Origin: Furfurilactobacillus milii
Lineage (GTDB): Bacteria > Bacillota > Bacilli > Lactobacillales > Lactobacillaceae
Length of the DNA stretch: 64,000 nt
Direction of reading: 5' to 3'
Assembly: GCF_021654115.1 (NCBI RefSeq)
Contig: NZ_JAIWJF010000007.1
Span: 1 to 64,000 of the forward strand
In this document: in pieces, positions 17,161-26,733 of the stretch
Position numbering within the stretch: the stretch's first letter is position 1
How the letters are laid out: the number at the start of each line of letters is the position of its first letter
Made by a program: the position numbers and the translations under genes
Notes under the pieces: model-generated
The model's database searches: none
What the model saw: only the letters and a program-made list of their open reading frames with translations
What the model was told of the DNA's origin: nothing

Positions 17161-17197
17161 ATGGGCAACCACAAGTAAATGTGGCTACCCATTTTTT
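17161..17197 (+). terminator. Terminator of the zinc-ribbon/lipoprotein operon
   Basis: ATGGGCAACCACA (17161-17173) pairs with TGTGGCTACCCAT (17180-17192) with one internal mismatch pair, followed by six T residues. Confidence 0.8.
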
Positions 17198-17247
17198 GAG
17201 TCGTGCAGACGATATTAATGTTGGCCCGTGAAAAGATGGGAGACCAA

Positions 17248-17297
17248 TAAAAAATCTCTACAACACATGATGACTAAAACCATGCATTGTAGAGATT
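17248..17297 (-). terminator. Terminator of tRNA-Asn
   Basis: AATCTCTACAA (17253-17263) pairs with TTGTAGAGATT (17287-17297). On the minus strand the stem is followed by a T run, which suits the tRNA gene just upstream. Confidence 0.75.
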
Positions 17298-17328
17298 AAC
17301 AAATTCATAGTAAAACTAAGGTTTAAAA

Positions 17329-17400
17329 CTGCTCGGGTTGGAATCGAACCAACACACTTTCGATTAACAGTCGAACGCAGTACCATTGTGCCACCGAGCA
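17329..17400 (-). tRNA. tRNA-Asn (anticodon GTT)
   Basis: On the minus strand a complete cloverleaf can be drawn: acceptor TGCTCGG/CCGAGCA with discriminator G, a short D arm GCA/TGC, anticodon stem TTCGA/TCGAA around loop CTGTTAA (anticodon GTT) and T arm GTTGG/CCAAC with loop TTCGATT. CCA is not encoded. The D loop (CAATGGTAC) is shorter than in common Firmicutes tRNA-Asn. It marks the right border of the accessory block. Confidence 0.9.
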
Positions 17401-17631
17401 ATATCAATCAAGTTGATTTGTTAATATTATCAAGCAACTTATGAGAAGTCAATGAGTAAATGAGAAAAAATGGAAGAAATCGTTTTCTCGGTCGATTCAG
17501 TAAGATGCAACAGCTGATAGTCCTGTATTTTTTCAAATTTTTCTCACAAACAATTAACTCACCTCAAATTGAACTGACGAGTATGCTAAAGTTGTGATTA
17601 GTAAATCATCACAGAAGAACTGGAGTAGCAA

Positions 17632-18465
17632 ATGATAATGATGGCCGTAGCGAGCTTTAGCGAATTTTTTGAACAGTTTAAGTGGCGGACGTTTGGCCCG
17701 CATCTATTGAATATGATGCTTCAAATTGCATTGTATTCAGTTCTTTTTTGGCTAATCAACCGGGCAATTATCTTTTTGATTGACCGTAGTTTTGGCACTT
17801 ATATGAAGAATCGGCGAATTAACCAAAAACGAGCAGAAACGTTACATACCTTAGTTCGCAATACAACGCGTTATATTGTTGTCTTCTTTTTCCTCTATAC
17901 GATTTTGAGCGTTCTTGGTTTTCCAATTGGAACGTTGATTGCCAGTGCTGGAATTGTAACGGTTGTTGTTGGGCTAGGTGCTCAGGGCATTATTCGCGAC
18001 GTGATTGCCGGTTTTCTGATCTTAATGGAGCAACAGATGGAAGTCGGCGACAACGTCATCATCAATGGCACGACATCGGGGCGCGTAGTTGCGTTTGGCC
18101 TGCGTTTGACAACGATTAAAGATGCTGATGGTGGCCTGAATTACATCACCAACAGCAGTATTACTACAATTACAAACCAGTCACGCACAAACATGCGGGT
18201 CCAGATTGATTTACCGTTGAAAGCTGATACAGCTACGAATCAGGCCATTAAAACGGTTAAATCTGTGAATGACCGACTGTTACCTAAACACCCGGAGGTC
18301 GTTGGTCGCGCGGTTATTCAGGGACCAACGATTTTGCCTAAGACCCACCTGTTGGCAATTTCAGTTACGATGTATGTAAAAAACGGGGACCAGAGCAATG
18401 TCCGATCCACGTTTACGACGAGCTATTTAAATGCGTTGCATCAAGAAGGAATTGAATTGCCTTAA
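17632..18465 (+). CDS. MscS-family mechanosensitive channel
   Basis: Protein of 277 residues with three membrane segments, the last being the pore helix TLIASAGIVTVVVGLGAQGIIRDVIAGF, rich in Gly/Ala as in MscS TM3, followed by the cytoplasmic beta domain (GDNVIINGTTSGRVVAFGLRLT). It releases solutes when membrane tension rises after osmotic downshift. CTGGAG lies 9 nt before the start. It is a single gene, tail-to-tail with the exopolysaccharide operon with only 17 bp between. Confidence 0.9.
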   Translation: MIMMAVASFSEFFEQFKWRTFGPHLLNMMLQIALYSVLFWLINRAIIFLIDRSFGTYMKNRRINQKRAETLHTLVRNTTRYIVVFFFLYTILSVLGFPIGTLIASAGIVTVVVGLGAQGIIRDVIAGFLILMEQQMEVGDNVIINGTTSGRVVAFGLRLTTIKDADGGLNYITNSSITTITNQSRTNMRVQIDLPLKADTATNQAIKTVKSVNDRLLPKHPEVVGRAVIQGPTILPKTHLLAISVTMYVKNGDQSNVRSTFTTSYLNALHQEGIELP

Positions 18466-18482
18466 GCTAGCCATTTTCATGC

Positions 18483-19379
18483 TTACAGTCGCGTTTGCTT
18501 TAACCACTGATGAACGCTGGGCCAACTATTTGTATTAATAATAACCCGCGGCGTGTTTTTCAGATCCGTGTTTTCATCAACAATACCAGTGTTTAGTGTG
18601 TAGATGACCTCCAGTGGCTGACGTTCCAAAAATTCTTGAACCTGTGCATCACCACTACCATAAGGATACGTAAAGATTGGCGTTTCGGCGTCAATCTTTT
18701 TTTGCATCACGTTTTGGCTAGTTGCATAATCGCGTTTGAAACGCATGAAGTTGCGAGGAACGTTGAAGATTGGTGTGCCGGCACTATTCAGATAATGCAT
18801 GTTGTTAGTATGCACGGCAAATGTCGCCAAGTCGCCAGCTCGTTTTCTCATGGTCAAGATCTGCGGCCATGTTGCCAGTTTGGTACCTGCTCGGTAGGCG
18901 CCAGTATTGCCAGTAATGATGGAAACTGTAAACGGAAAGTGGTGTTTGATCATCACTGGGGCGGCGTTATCCACAGTAGTTCGATCGATATCATCAAACG
19001 TTAAGACAACGTAACGGCCATGAATGCGCCGGTGTGATTCCACCATTTGCACCATTTGTGCCGTGGAGATTACTTTAACATGTTCACGGGCTAAAGTGGC
19101 CATTTGCTTTTTGAAGTCGCTGAGATTGACGTTGAAATCGTGAAACTGACTGTTGGGGGATAAACGTTCGTCTAATTTGACTGTTTTGTTGTCGTCCAAG
19201 ATCCGGTGATAACAGAAAACCATGATACCGGCAGGCTTTTTTTCATCATGAGTGGAAATAGCATAACTAGGTTTGTTACCTAGTTCGAATGCAATATTGC
19301 GTTTAACGCTCACCGCTAGCGCGCCCAAAACGAGTAGTAAAAAGCCGGCTAAAATCCATTTACGCGTTGTTTTGCTCAC
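18483..19379 (-). CDS. icaB: Poly-beta-1,6-GlcNAc de-N-acetylase, IcaB/PgaB-like
   Basis: Protein of 298 residues with an N-terminal membrane anchor and a polysaccharide deacetylase domain: VFCYHRI carries a metal histidine region and LTFDDIDRTTVDNAAPV the catalytic aspartates, as in IcaB. It acts outside the membrane and partly deacetylates the GlcNAc polymer so that it stays on the cell. The GTG start at 19379 lies 20 bp inside the preceding icaD-like gene, so translation is coupled. It is the last gene of the operon. Confidence 0.85.
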   Translation of the reverse strand: MSKTTRKWILAGFLLLVLGALAVSVKRNIAFELGNKPSYAISTHDEKKPAGIMVFCYHRILDDNKTVKLDERLSPNSQFHDFNVNLSDFKKQMATLAREHVKVISTAQMVQMVESHRRIHGRYVVLTFDDIDRTTVDNAAPVMIKHHFPFTVSIITGNTGAYRAGTKLATWPQILTMRKRAGDLATFAVHTNNMHYLNSAGTPIFNVPRNFMRFKRDYATSQNVMQKKIDAETPIFTYPYGSGDAQVQEFLERQPLEVIYTLNTGIVDENTDLKNTPRVIINTNSWPSVHQWLKQTRL

Positions 19380-19677
19380 GATGCTTTGCCCTCCGTTTCA
19401 AAGTGTTGATGTGCAGTGTGCCGAAAAAAGTGATCAAAACGGCAACAATGATGACGAGAATTGCCAGTGTTTTGTACAAATGTAGTGATAAATTCAGGAC
19501 AAGGTAATCCGAAACGAGGGCGTCAGAATAGACGCCTAGCAAAAAACAAACATTGATGTAGATAATAAATCCAGTAATTAACCAAAGGACTAATAAAATC
19601 GCTGCCCGACGCAGACGTGCCCAAATTGATGGTCGTTTGCGGATAATCAATGAACGAGGATCTTTTTGTTGACGCAT
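19360..19677 (-). CDS. icaD: IcaD/PgaD-like accessory subunit
   Basis: Small protein of 105 residues with two membrane helices (about 28-50 and 66-90) and basic ends. The sequence alone is weakly diagnostic. The position between an IcaA-type synthase and an IcaB-type deacetylase, with a one-base overlap (TAATG) to the synthase and a 20-bp overlap to the deacetylase, identifies it as the small subunit that stimulates the synthase. Confidence 0.8.
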   Translation of the reverse strand: MRQQKDPRSLIIRKRPSIWARLRRAAILLVLWLITGFIIYINVCFLLGVYSDALVSDYLVLNLSLHLYKTLAILVIIVAVLITFFGTLHINTLKRRAKHREQNNA

Positions 19678-20891
19678 TATAACCCCCGATCTGGACTGCG
19701 CCATGTGCCTGCATGGTGCGGATCCAAGAAGAATGAGGCCAGTGCTGACAGGCAACTGACCAAATTGATAAACCAGTAGAAAATAATGTAAACAGGCAGT
19801 AATAATAAGTCTTGCCAAGCGATAAAATCGGATTGTTTTGAGTCCGCGAAGCCGATTAGAAATTGAATGATGCTGATCAGCACTAATAAAAATAGTACTA
19901 CGCCATCCATAATTAATGTTTGCGTGAAGGCAATGGTAAATACATAGAAAAGTAGTACAAACGCACAGGCTAATGCCCATGTATCGCTGAGAACCATGTC
20001 TAATAATAACCACTGTGCACTCAGCGGTCCGCGTAACAACATGCCTTTATTGCGCCAGAGTACTTCAAAACCACCACGAGCCCAACGTTGTCGTTGATGA
20101 ACCAGGGCACCGACATGTTCGGGTACCAAAATCCACGCAACGGCGTCAGGGCAACAGCTAACTTGCCATTGGTGTTGATACAAGCGCCACGTGATGTCGA
20201 TATCTTCAGTCAAAGCTTGCGGATTCCACCAGCCGACTTGTGCTAGTGCTTCACGTCGGTAGGCGACTACAACGCCAGAAACGGTGGTAATGTGGCCAGT
20301 AATAAAGGCTTGACCACGTTTGATAATGTCAATAACCCCGATATATTCCAATAATTCAAGACGTCCTAATAAACTGGTCCGGTTGCGGACAATGGGTTTA
20401 CCGGCGACAGCGCCAAGTTTTTTATTGTCGTAGAAACGCGCAAGCATTGGCTGCAAAACATCAGCATCGACGTAGCAGTCGGCGTCAAGACACAACAAGA
20501 ATTTACCATGAGCCTGTTTAGCCCCCTCATTAAGGGCGTTGGCTTTGCCACGGTTAGGCATTAAAGGGACAAGCTTGATATCACAACGTTTGGCATATTG
20601 TCGCGCCAATTTTTGCATAACATCAAACGTATTATCGTCGCTACCATCGTCAATCAGGATTAATTCGATATGTTGATAGCTTAATGCGGCGACGGACTCG
20701 ACAACTCCGCTAAGGGTCGCGCCTTCGTTATGCGCAGGAATAAGGACTGATACCAAGTCGTCTGGTTGACCAGCGGGCTGATTGACGAGTGGGACTGTTC
20801 TCTGTTGAATTGAAAAGAAGATCGAGCTGATGATCCAGATAATCGAAACAATTACCGGATATAAAATAACGTATGTGCTAATTAAGTTCAT
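19677..20891 (-). CDS. icaA: Poly-beta-1,6-N-acetylglucosamine synthase, IcaA/PgaC-like
   Basis: GT2 processive glycosyltransferase of 404 residues: N-terminal membrane helix, UDP-binding core with SVLIPAHNEGATL, LDADCYVD, catalytic ALTEDIDITWRLY and the QRQRWARGG motif, then C-terminal membrane helices. It polymerises UDP-GlcNAc and passes the chain across the membrane. GGGGAG lies before the start, and the GH20 gene ends 18 nt upstream. Together with icaD and icaB it makes a PNAG/PIA-type biofilm polymer. Confidence 0.92.
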   Translation of the reverse strand: MNLISTYVILYPVIVSIIWIISSIFFSIQQRTVPLVNQPAGQPDDLVSVLIPAHNEGATLSGVVESVAALSYQHIELILIDDGSDDNTFDVMQKLARQYAKRCDIKLVPLMPNRGKANALNEGAKQAHGKFLLCLDADCYVDADVLQPMLARFYDNKKLGAVAGKPIVRNRTSLLGRLELLEYIGVIDIIKRGQAFITGHITTVSGVVVAYRREALAQVGWWNPQALTEDIDITWRLYQHQWQVSCCPDAVAWILVPEHVGALVHQRQRWARGGFEVLWRNKGMLLRGPLSAQWLLLDMVLSDTWALACAFVLLFYVFTIAFTQTLIMDGVVLFLLVLISIIQFLIGFADSKQSDFIAWQDLLLLPVYIIFYWFINLVSCLSALASFFLDPHHAGTWRSPDRGL

Positions 20892-20909
20892 GATACTCCC
20901 CGATGATTG

Positions 20910-22055
20910 TTAGATAGGTTGTCGTGCAAGTTGCAGAAATTGACTCAAGAATTTTTGAGAAGCCTTTAACACTTGTTTGTCGTTGATGTTGCTGTGGGGA
21001 TCCTTATCTGCCCAAATGGACACGCTACTGCCGACAATATTGTGCAGTGTGTTCAGGCTTGAGTCGTTGTCGTTATCCCAAATGGTTGGATCCCAATTTT
21101 GTTTCATGTCAGAAGTCATGTAAGCGACATTGCTGGATCTGACGTTCTTTTTTGACAAGTTGAAATAAAGATAATAATCGTTATAGTTCAGCACTTTGAA
21201 ACCGTGATGAATTAATTCTGGCATTGTGGCCCACGCTTTTTGTCGTTCCTTGCCAGGAGCGCCTTTTTCATCGGCTGTCCAATTCCAGTACGTAATTTGA
21301 ATATGTTTGTCATATTGATTAAGTGCCTGACTAATGTACCCATCGTTCCACGCCTCGGGGATGAATCCCAGGGAGCGAACGTTTTTGGCTAGAGCGTTCA
21401 AATAGGTGATATAAGGCTTGTTAACCCCAGTTTGATCGGTAAACTCATCGCTACCAAGGTGAAACCGCATGTTTTGCTGACCGGTGAATGATTGAGCCAC
21501 CTCAGTATCGAGCCGTTTAACAAACGTTGTACTGGCCGTATTTAGATGAAACTCGCGACCGTAGCTTTTATTATTGTACGTCAATTGATCAACTTGTTGC
21601 GTTTGATGATTAGCGCGCATCGTTTTAACCATTCCGTCGATATGAGCAGGCGTATCAACTTCAGGAATTAAGGTTACGTGTTTTTGTTTAGCAAACGTCA
21701 CTAGATCAGCAACTTGCGCTTTACTGTAAAAGACTTGATGCGTAGTGTTGTTACGCCAGACACCATTAGTTTGAGTCGCATTGGCTAACGTTTGACCGAC
21801 CGTTTCGTTTTCAATTGCAAACGACTGTGCATCACTAAGATGCAGTTGAATAAACTGGCCATGGTTTTGCGCAATCTGTGAAATAAATGATTTGATCGTA
21901 TCTGGTTGGTAATAACGGCGGGCAACATCAAGTGTGATCCCATTGAACTGACCATTTTCGCGTTGTTGATTGGCTGCGTAAACATGGATTTGCATTACAG
22001 AAATGGTGATAACGACGATAAAAGTGATGAGTAGCGAACGATGTCGTGATTTCAT
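20910..22055 (-). CDS. dspB: GH20 hexosaminidase, dispersin B-like
   Basis: Exported protein of 381 residues with an N-terminal membrane/signal segment (about 7-27) and a GH20 barrel. The catalytic Asp-Glu pair is D203-E204 in FHLGSDEFTD, as in dispersin B, and the GITLDVARRYY opening and PEVDTPAHID motif are typical of the family. It would cut beta-1,6-GlcNAc polymer outside the cell. It is the first gene of the exopolysaccharide operon, so synthesis and degradation are expressed together. The start at 22055 has AAGGGAAG upstream. Confidence 0.88.
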   Translation of the reverse strand: MKSRHRSLLITFIVVITISVMQIHVYAANQQRENGQFNGITLDVARRYYQPDTIKSFISQIAQNHGQFIQLHLSDAQSFAIENETVGQTLANATQTNGVWRNNTTHQVFYSKAQVADLVTFAKQKHVTLIPEVDTPAHIDGMVKTMRANHQTQQVDQLTYNNKSYGREFHLNTASTTFVKRLDTEVAQSFTGQQNMRFHLGSDEFTDQTGVNKPYITYLNALAKNVRSLGFIPEAWNDGYISQALNQYDKHIQITYWNWTADEKGAPGKERQKAWATMPELIHHGFKVLNYNDYYLYFNLSKKNVRSSNVAYMTSDMKQNWDPTIWDNDNDSSLNTLHNIVGSSVSIWADKDPHSNINDKQVLKASQKFLSQFLQLARQPI

Positions 22056-22100
22056 AATGTTCTTCCCTTCATAAAAGCATCGTTTCATATCATACTGCAT

Positions 22101-22403
22101 GACGAGATTGAATAATTGAAAAGAATCAAAGCTTTACGTAAATGGTTTGTTTTTCTAAGTAAACTTTAACAACTGATATTTATGAATGTTTGTCAGTTTT
22201 TTTGAAAAGAAAAATAAGAAAGTTCGTTAAAACGGCAAATAAAACCTTTTACAAAATATAAAAATAATATTTTAACATCAAACACAAACTATTACGATAT
22301 TTATACATTAGAAGTTCGTTAATTTCGTTGAAATGTCATGGAATTGTCGTTTACAATAACTCGTGTACTTAAACACCAAATTTTGTGAGGGGGATTCACA
22401 CGA
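22101..22403. promoter_or_regulatory. Divergent control region with promoter and PurBox-like sites
   Basis: The region separates the exopolysaccharide operon from the ABC importer operon. TTGAAA (22328-22333), 18 bp and TACAAT (22352-22357) form a plausible promoter for the importer. Two copies of AAGTTCGTTAA (near 22220 and 22312) read on the minus strand as TTAACGAACTT, matching 11 of 13 positions of the PurR box AWWWCCGAACWWT. They are on the same strand and about 90 bp apart, unlike classical paired PurBoxes, so the match is only suggestive. Confidence 0.4.
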
Positions 22404-23339
22404 ATGCATCGTAATTTAAAACGGTTGTTGATTGGTTTGACGAGTACGCTAGCTGCCGCCACGTTAATGACTTTCGGACATCCAAGTACTGTATCGGCCA
22501 AGTCTACATACACACCTAAATCTTTGACTGTTCAGTTTGTTCCATCATCAAACGCGAGCTCCATTGAGGCAAAGGCCAAACCCTTGGAAGGTTTACTTCA
22601 AAAACAGCTACATGTACCGGTGAAGGTCAGTGTTTCGACTAACTACAATACGATTGTTGAAGCCATGGGATCTAAGAAAGTTGATGTTGGTTTTTTACCA
22701 CCTGATGGATACGTCCAGGCGCACAAGATGAACCATGCAAAAGTGCTTCTGCAAGCACTGCGCTATGGCGTAGATGAACCAAGTGGCAAGAACAACAAAA
22801 AGTTGGTTAACTACTATCGTTCAATGATTTTGGTTAAAAAGAATAGTGGTATTAAGTCGTTAAAGGATTTAAAGGGTAAGAAGATTGCCGTACAAGATAC
22901 AACGTCAACTGCTGGTTATATCTTTCCGGTGGCGGAACTAGCCAAGCACGGTGTCAACATTAAGAAAGACAATATCAAAACTGTTACTGTCACAGGACAT
23001 GACCAAGGCGTGATGTCGGTGGTTAACGGGAACACAGACGCGGCCTTCGTCTTTGCCGACGCACGTCAGATTGTTCAAAAAGATGTTAAGGATGTATTCC
23101 AGACAACTAAGCCGCTCTACCTGACAAACAAAATTCCTAACGACACGATTTCCGTTCGTGGCGATATGAGTCCTAAATGGCAAAAGAAGATTTCCCGTGC
23201 CTTTATCAAGATTGGTAAGTCCAAGGAAGGTCGCAAAATCATTAAGTCGGTGTACAGCCATGAAGGTTATGCACCAGCCAAGGACAGTACCTTCAATATT
23301 ATTCGTCAGTACGACAAACAAGTTAAAGATGCTGAATAA
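22404..23339 (+). CDS. PhnD-like ABC substrate-binding protein
   Basis: Exported protein of 311 residues with a signal peptide ending near TVSA|KS and the PhnD/phosphonate-binding fold: [49 protein letters not shown]. There is no lipobox. GAGGGGG precedes the start. It heads an operon with an ATPase and two permeases and ends with a nucleoside hydrolase; no C-P lyase gene is present. The ligand is therefore more likely a nucleoside or related compound than a phosphonate. That is inference from context. Confidence 0.85.
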   Translation: MHRNLKRLLIGLTSTLAAATLMTFGHPSTVSAKSTYTPKSLTVQFVPSSNASSIEAKAKPLEGLLQKQLHVPVKVSVSTNYNTIVEAMGSKKVDVGFLPPDGYVQAHKMNHAKVLLQALRYGVDEPSGKNNKKLVNYYRSMILVKKNSGIKSLKDLKGKKIAVQDTTSTAGYIFPVAELAKHGVNIKKDNIKTVTVTGHDQGVMSVVNGNTDAAFVFADARQIVQKDVKDVFQTTKPLYLTNKIPNDTISVRGDMSPKWQKKISRAFIKIGKSKEGRKIIKSVYSHEGYAPAKDSTFNIIRQYDKQVKDAE

Positions 23340-23410
23340 GATGTAATTCGAATCATAAGGTGAACGGGGCTAGCTTCTCTCACTTTATTTTTGTGAAGAG
23401 GGAAATATTT

Positions 23411-24193
23411 ATGACAAAACCGGAATTGAAACCGGTAATTGACGTGCAACACGTTTCTAAAGTTTATGAAAATGGGACAAATGGGCTGACCGATATCAAT
23501 CTACAAATTAAGCCTGGAGAGTTCGTTGTGATTGTGGGGCTTTCTGGGGCCGGTAAGAGCACGCTGATGCGAAGCTTAAACCGTCTGCATCAAGTGACAG
23601 AAGGACATGTGTTAATTGATGGCCAGTCGATTACTGAAGCCAAAGGCAGAAATTTGCGTCGGTTACGCCGTGATGTGGCCATGATTTTTCAAAACTTTAA
23701 TTTAGTTAAGCAATCAACGGTGCTTCGTAATGTTTTAGCTGGTCGATTGGGCTATTATCCAACGTGGCAAAGTAGTCTAGGACTCTTTAAAGAAGCAGAT
23801 AAGCAACGCGCTTATAAAGCGTTGGAAAGAGTTAATTTATTGGATAAAGTGTATCAGCGCGTTGATCAATTATCCGGCGGTCAACAACAACGGGTTGCCG
23901 TTGCCCGAGCCTTTGTTCAAGATCCTAAAATTGTTTTGGCAGATGAACCGACTGCTTCTCTGGATCCTAAAACGGCTCATTTAGTCATGAATGATCTTAA
24001 AAGCATGAATCAGGAGCTCGGTAAAACTGTGGTGGCCAATTTACATTCAGTTGCCTTGGCTAAAGAATACGGAACCCGAATCATTGGTCTTCGTGCAGGC
24101 CGGATTGTTTATGACGAGCAAATTCAGGATGTGACGGACGTCGATTTGGCAGATATTTACAACGATGGTTCGTTAGTTGGTGAGGATCAATGA
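23411..24193 (+). CDS. PhnC-like ABC ATPase
   Basis: ATPase of 260 residues with Walker [11 protein letters not shown]-loop IFQNFNLV, signature LSGGQQQR and Walker [12 protein letters not shown]. The [19 protein letters not shown] stretch is typical of PhnC. The start at 23411 has GAGGG upstream; the longer frame adds 17 unlikely residues. Its stop overlaps the start of the first permease (ATGA), so the genes are coupled. Confidence 0.9.
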   Translation: MTKPELKPVIDVQHVSKVYENGTNGLTDINLQIKPGEFVVIVGLSGAGKSTLMRSLNRLHQVTEGHVLIDGQSITEAKGRNLRRLRRDVAMIFQNFNLVKQSTVLRNVLAGRLGYYPTWQSSLGLFKEADKQRAYKALERVNLLDKVYQRVDQLSGGQQQRVAVARAFVQDPKIVLADEPTASLDPKTAHLVMNDLKSMNQELGKTVVANLHSVALAKEYGTRIIGLRAGRIVYDEQIQDVTDVDLADIYNDGSLVGEDQ

Positions 24194-24975
24194 AACTTCC
24201 TAAACAAACAGTTGCGCAACGTTTTCACATTCGATTCTTCGGCGGTTTGATTATTTTACTGGTCTTGTTGATTGCCAGCAATAATTTTTTGAAGCTTGAT
24301 TTTGGCGCGCTCATTCAGAATTTTGATCAGTTTCTGGCTCTTTTTAAAGAGATGATGCATCCAGATTGGAAGTCAGCACCATTTGTTGTTCAGCCCATGT
24401 TGGAAACCATTCAAATGGCCCTAATTGGTACCACGCTTGGTACCCTTTTGGCAATTCCAGCGGCCATTATTGCAGCCCGTAATGTCGTCACAAACAAATG
24501 GATCACGGGTTTCGTGCGAATCATTTTTAACATGATCCGCACGTTGCCAGATTTATTACTTGCGGCGCTTTTTGTGGCGATTGTTGGTATTGGACCATAT
24601 GCTGGTGTGCTAACACTGACGATTTTTTCTTTCGGCATGATTACGAAATTGTTTTACGAATGTATTGAAACGATTGATAATGGTCCGCTTGAGGCTATTT
24701 TAACAACTGGTGGCAAACGTAGCGCGATGGTGATGTTTGCTATTTTACCGCAAGTATCTAGTCGCTTTATTAGCTACATTCTCTATACCTTTGAAATTAA
24801 TGTGCGAGCCTCGACTGTATTGGGATATTTAGGTGCAGGCGGGATTGGTCAGCAGTTACAAACGTCGTTATCACAATTTCGGTATGACCAAACTGCAGTG
24901 ATTATTTTGGCAATTTTAATTATGGTTTTGGCTATTGATGGTCTTAGCAATTTTGCAAGGGAGCGTCTTCAATGA
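24190..24975 (+). CDS. PhnE-like ABC permease, first
   Basis: Permease of 261 residues with five to six membrane segments and the EAA loop region [19 protein letters not shown] characteristic of PhnE proteins. It overlaps the ATPase gene by 4 nt (ATGA) and the second permease by 4 nt. The two permeases would form a heterodimeric channel for the importer. Confidence 0.88.
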   Translation: MKLPKQTVAQRFHIRFFGGLIILLVLLIASNNFLKLDFGALIQNFDQFLALFKEMMHPDWKSAPFVVQPMLETIQMALIGTTLGTLLAIPAAIIAARNVVTNKWITGFVRIIFNMIRTLPDLLLAALFVAIVGIGPYAGVLTLTIFSFGMITKLFYECIETIDNGPLEAILTTGGKRSAMVMFAILPQVSSRFISYILYTFEINVRASTVLGYLGAGGIGQQLQTSLSQFRYDQTAVIILAILIMVLAIDGLSNFARERLQ

Positions 24976-25778
24976 TGGGTTCAATACAACATAGGTCAGC
25001 TGGCGTTTGGCATCGGACAAGATCATGGCTTTTGGGATTACTAATCGTTATTGTCTATGTCTGGGGAATCTTTGGAATCAATTTCAGCAAAATCCAATCG
25101 TCGGCGGGAGCAGTTACTAAGGCTGTATTAATGGGCATCATTCATCCTGATTGGCATTATGTTTATCAGGGCAACGGTGAGGACTTAGTTAGCGTGATGT
25201 TACAGACATTGGCCATTGCTTTCGTTGGCACCATTATCTCGGCGCTTATTAGTGTCCCGTTTGCTTTCTGGGCGGCTAAACGACGTCGTCATCACTTTTC
25301 AGTAATGTCTACTAGTGGCCGGATCGTGCTAGCAGTCGTGAGAACTTTTCCGGAAATTGTGTTGGCGATTATGTTCATTAAAGCAGTTGGGCCGGGCGCT
25401 TTCGCAGGTGTGCTAGCACTTGGCGTTCATTCAGTCGGGATGTTAGGCAAACTATTTGCTGAGTCAATTGAAACAATTGATGTTGGTCCCAGCGAATCCA
25501 TTGTTAGTGTTGGTGGAAACGCTGTGAACGGGCTTGTATTTGCAACGCTACCACAAGTGTTGCCAGCTTTCGCCTCATATAGTCTTTATCGATTTGAAAT
25601 ATCAGTTCGTTCTGCTACTATTTTGGGAATGGTTGGTGCTGGCGGTGTTGGCACGCCACTGCTGTTCGCAATTCAGACCCGTTCTTGGAATCGGGTTGGC
25701 ATAATTCTCATCGGCATTATTATTACGGTGACGATTATTGATTATTTATCAGGTTGGTTACGAAAGCAGCTCGGTTAA
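24972..25778 (+). CDS. PhnE-like ABC permease, second
   Basis: Permease of 268 residues, homologous to the preceding one: ESIETIDVGPSESIVSVGG is its EAA loop. It starts at the ATGATG overlapping the stop of the first permease. The nucleoside hydrolase gene follows after 19 nt. Confidence 0.88.
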   Translation: MMGSIQHRSAGVWHRTRSWLLGLLIVIVYVWGIFGINFSKIQSSAGAVTKAVLMGIIHPDWHYVYQGNGEDLVSVMLQTLAIAFVGTIISALISVPFAFWAAKRRRHHFSVMSTSGRIVLAVVRTFPEIVLAIMFIKAVGPGAFAGVLALGVHSVGMLGKLFAESIETIDVGPSESIVSVGGNAVNGLVFATLPQVLPAFASYSLYRFEISVRSATILGMVGAGGVGTPLLFAIQTRSWNRVGIILIGIIITVTIIDYLSGWLRKQLG

Positions 25779-25797
25779 AGGGAAAGGAATAAATGAT

Positions 25798-26733
25798 ATG
25801 AAAGTCTATTTTAATCATGATGGTGGTGTTGATGATTTAACTTCCTTGTTTCTGCTACTTCAAATGCCAGAAGTGACGTTGCTTGGTGTTGGCGTAATGG
25901 GGGCGGACAGTTATGTAGAACCTGCTACTTCAGCTACTCAAAAAATTATTGATCGTTTTGGAAAAGGACAGACTATTGAAGTGGCTAGTTCAGATGCTGG
26001 GACACGACATCCTTTCCCAACACCTTGGCGCCTCGAAACTTTTTCGATGACCGCATTGCCATTACTTAACGAGCACGAGCCAATTAAAACACCGTTACGG
26101 AGTGATTCTGCAGCGGAACATTTACGGATAATTCTGAGTGAGACTTCCGAACCAATCACATTATTATTCACAGGTCCATTGACAGATTTAGCGACAGTCA
26201 TTCGTGCACAGCCTGAATTAACGAATAAAATTAGTCGATTGGTCTGGATGGGCGGCACTTTTCTTGAACGTGGTAATGTTGAAGAGCCAGAAGCGGATGG
26301 ACATGCAGAATGGAACGCCTTTTGGGATGCTGAGGCCGTTAAGACAGTGTGGGAGGGCGACATTGATATTGAAATGGTTGGTTTGGAAAGTACCAATAAT
26401 GTGCCGCTAACATCTGCTGTACGACGGCATTGGGCACATCGTCGCCAACAAGTCGGTTTTGATTTTTTGGGTAACAGTTATGCATTAGTGCCAGAATTAC
26501 GACATTTTGTCACAAATTCAAAGTATTTTTTATGGGACGTTTTAGCTACCTGCTATTTAACTCACCCGGAAATAACAACAACCAAGCTAGTTCACGGCGA
26601 CGTCATTACAAATGGACCATCACTTGGACGGACGATATTAACTGCTGATGGTCGGACAATTAGATTAGTGGATACGGTAAATAATGAACAGTTCTTCAAT
26701 TTAATTGATGATTTAGCCTCCGCAGCTAATTAA
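25798..26733 (+). CDS. Inosine-uridine preferring nucleoside hydrolase family protein
   Basis: Protein of 311 residues. The N-terminal NHDGGVDDLTSL is the calcium-binding aspartate cluster of nucleoside hydrolases (usual form DxDxxxDD; the first aspartate is asparagine here). LFTGPLTDLATVIRAQP and the WNAFWDAEAVKTV stretch are also family features. The enzyme would split a ribonucleoside to base and ribose in the cytosol after uptake by the linked importer. The start at 25798 has AAAGGAA upstream. The Asn at the first metal position could alter activity. Last gene of the operon. Confidence 0.85.
   Translation: MKVYFNHDGGVDDLTSLFLLLQMPEVTLLGVGVMGADSYVEPATSATQKIIDRFGKGQTIEVASSDAGTRHPFPTPWRLETFSMTALPLLNEHEPIKTPLRSDSAAEHLRIILSETSEPITLLFTGPLTDLATVIRAQPELTNKISRLVWMGGTFLERGNVEEPEADGHAEWNAFWDAEAVKTVWEGDIDIEMVGLESTNNVPLTSAVRRHWAHRRQQVGFDFLGNSYALVPELRHFVTNSKYFLWDVLATCYLTHPEITTTKLVHGDVITNGPSLGRTILTADGRTIRLVDTVNNEQFFNLIDDLASAAN

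Noticed and set aside
17329-17400. Attachment-site duplication of the tRNA-Asn 3' end near 8.5-8.9 kb
   Set aside because: No second copy of the T-arm/acceptor sequence was seen, and no integrase gene is present.
22219-22323. Firm PurR operator pair
   Set aside because: Two 11/13 matches exist but in the same orientation and about 90 bp apart, unlike known PurBox pairs; kept only as a weak hint.
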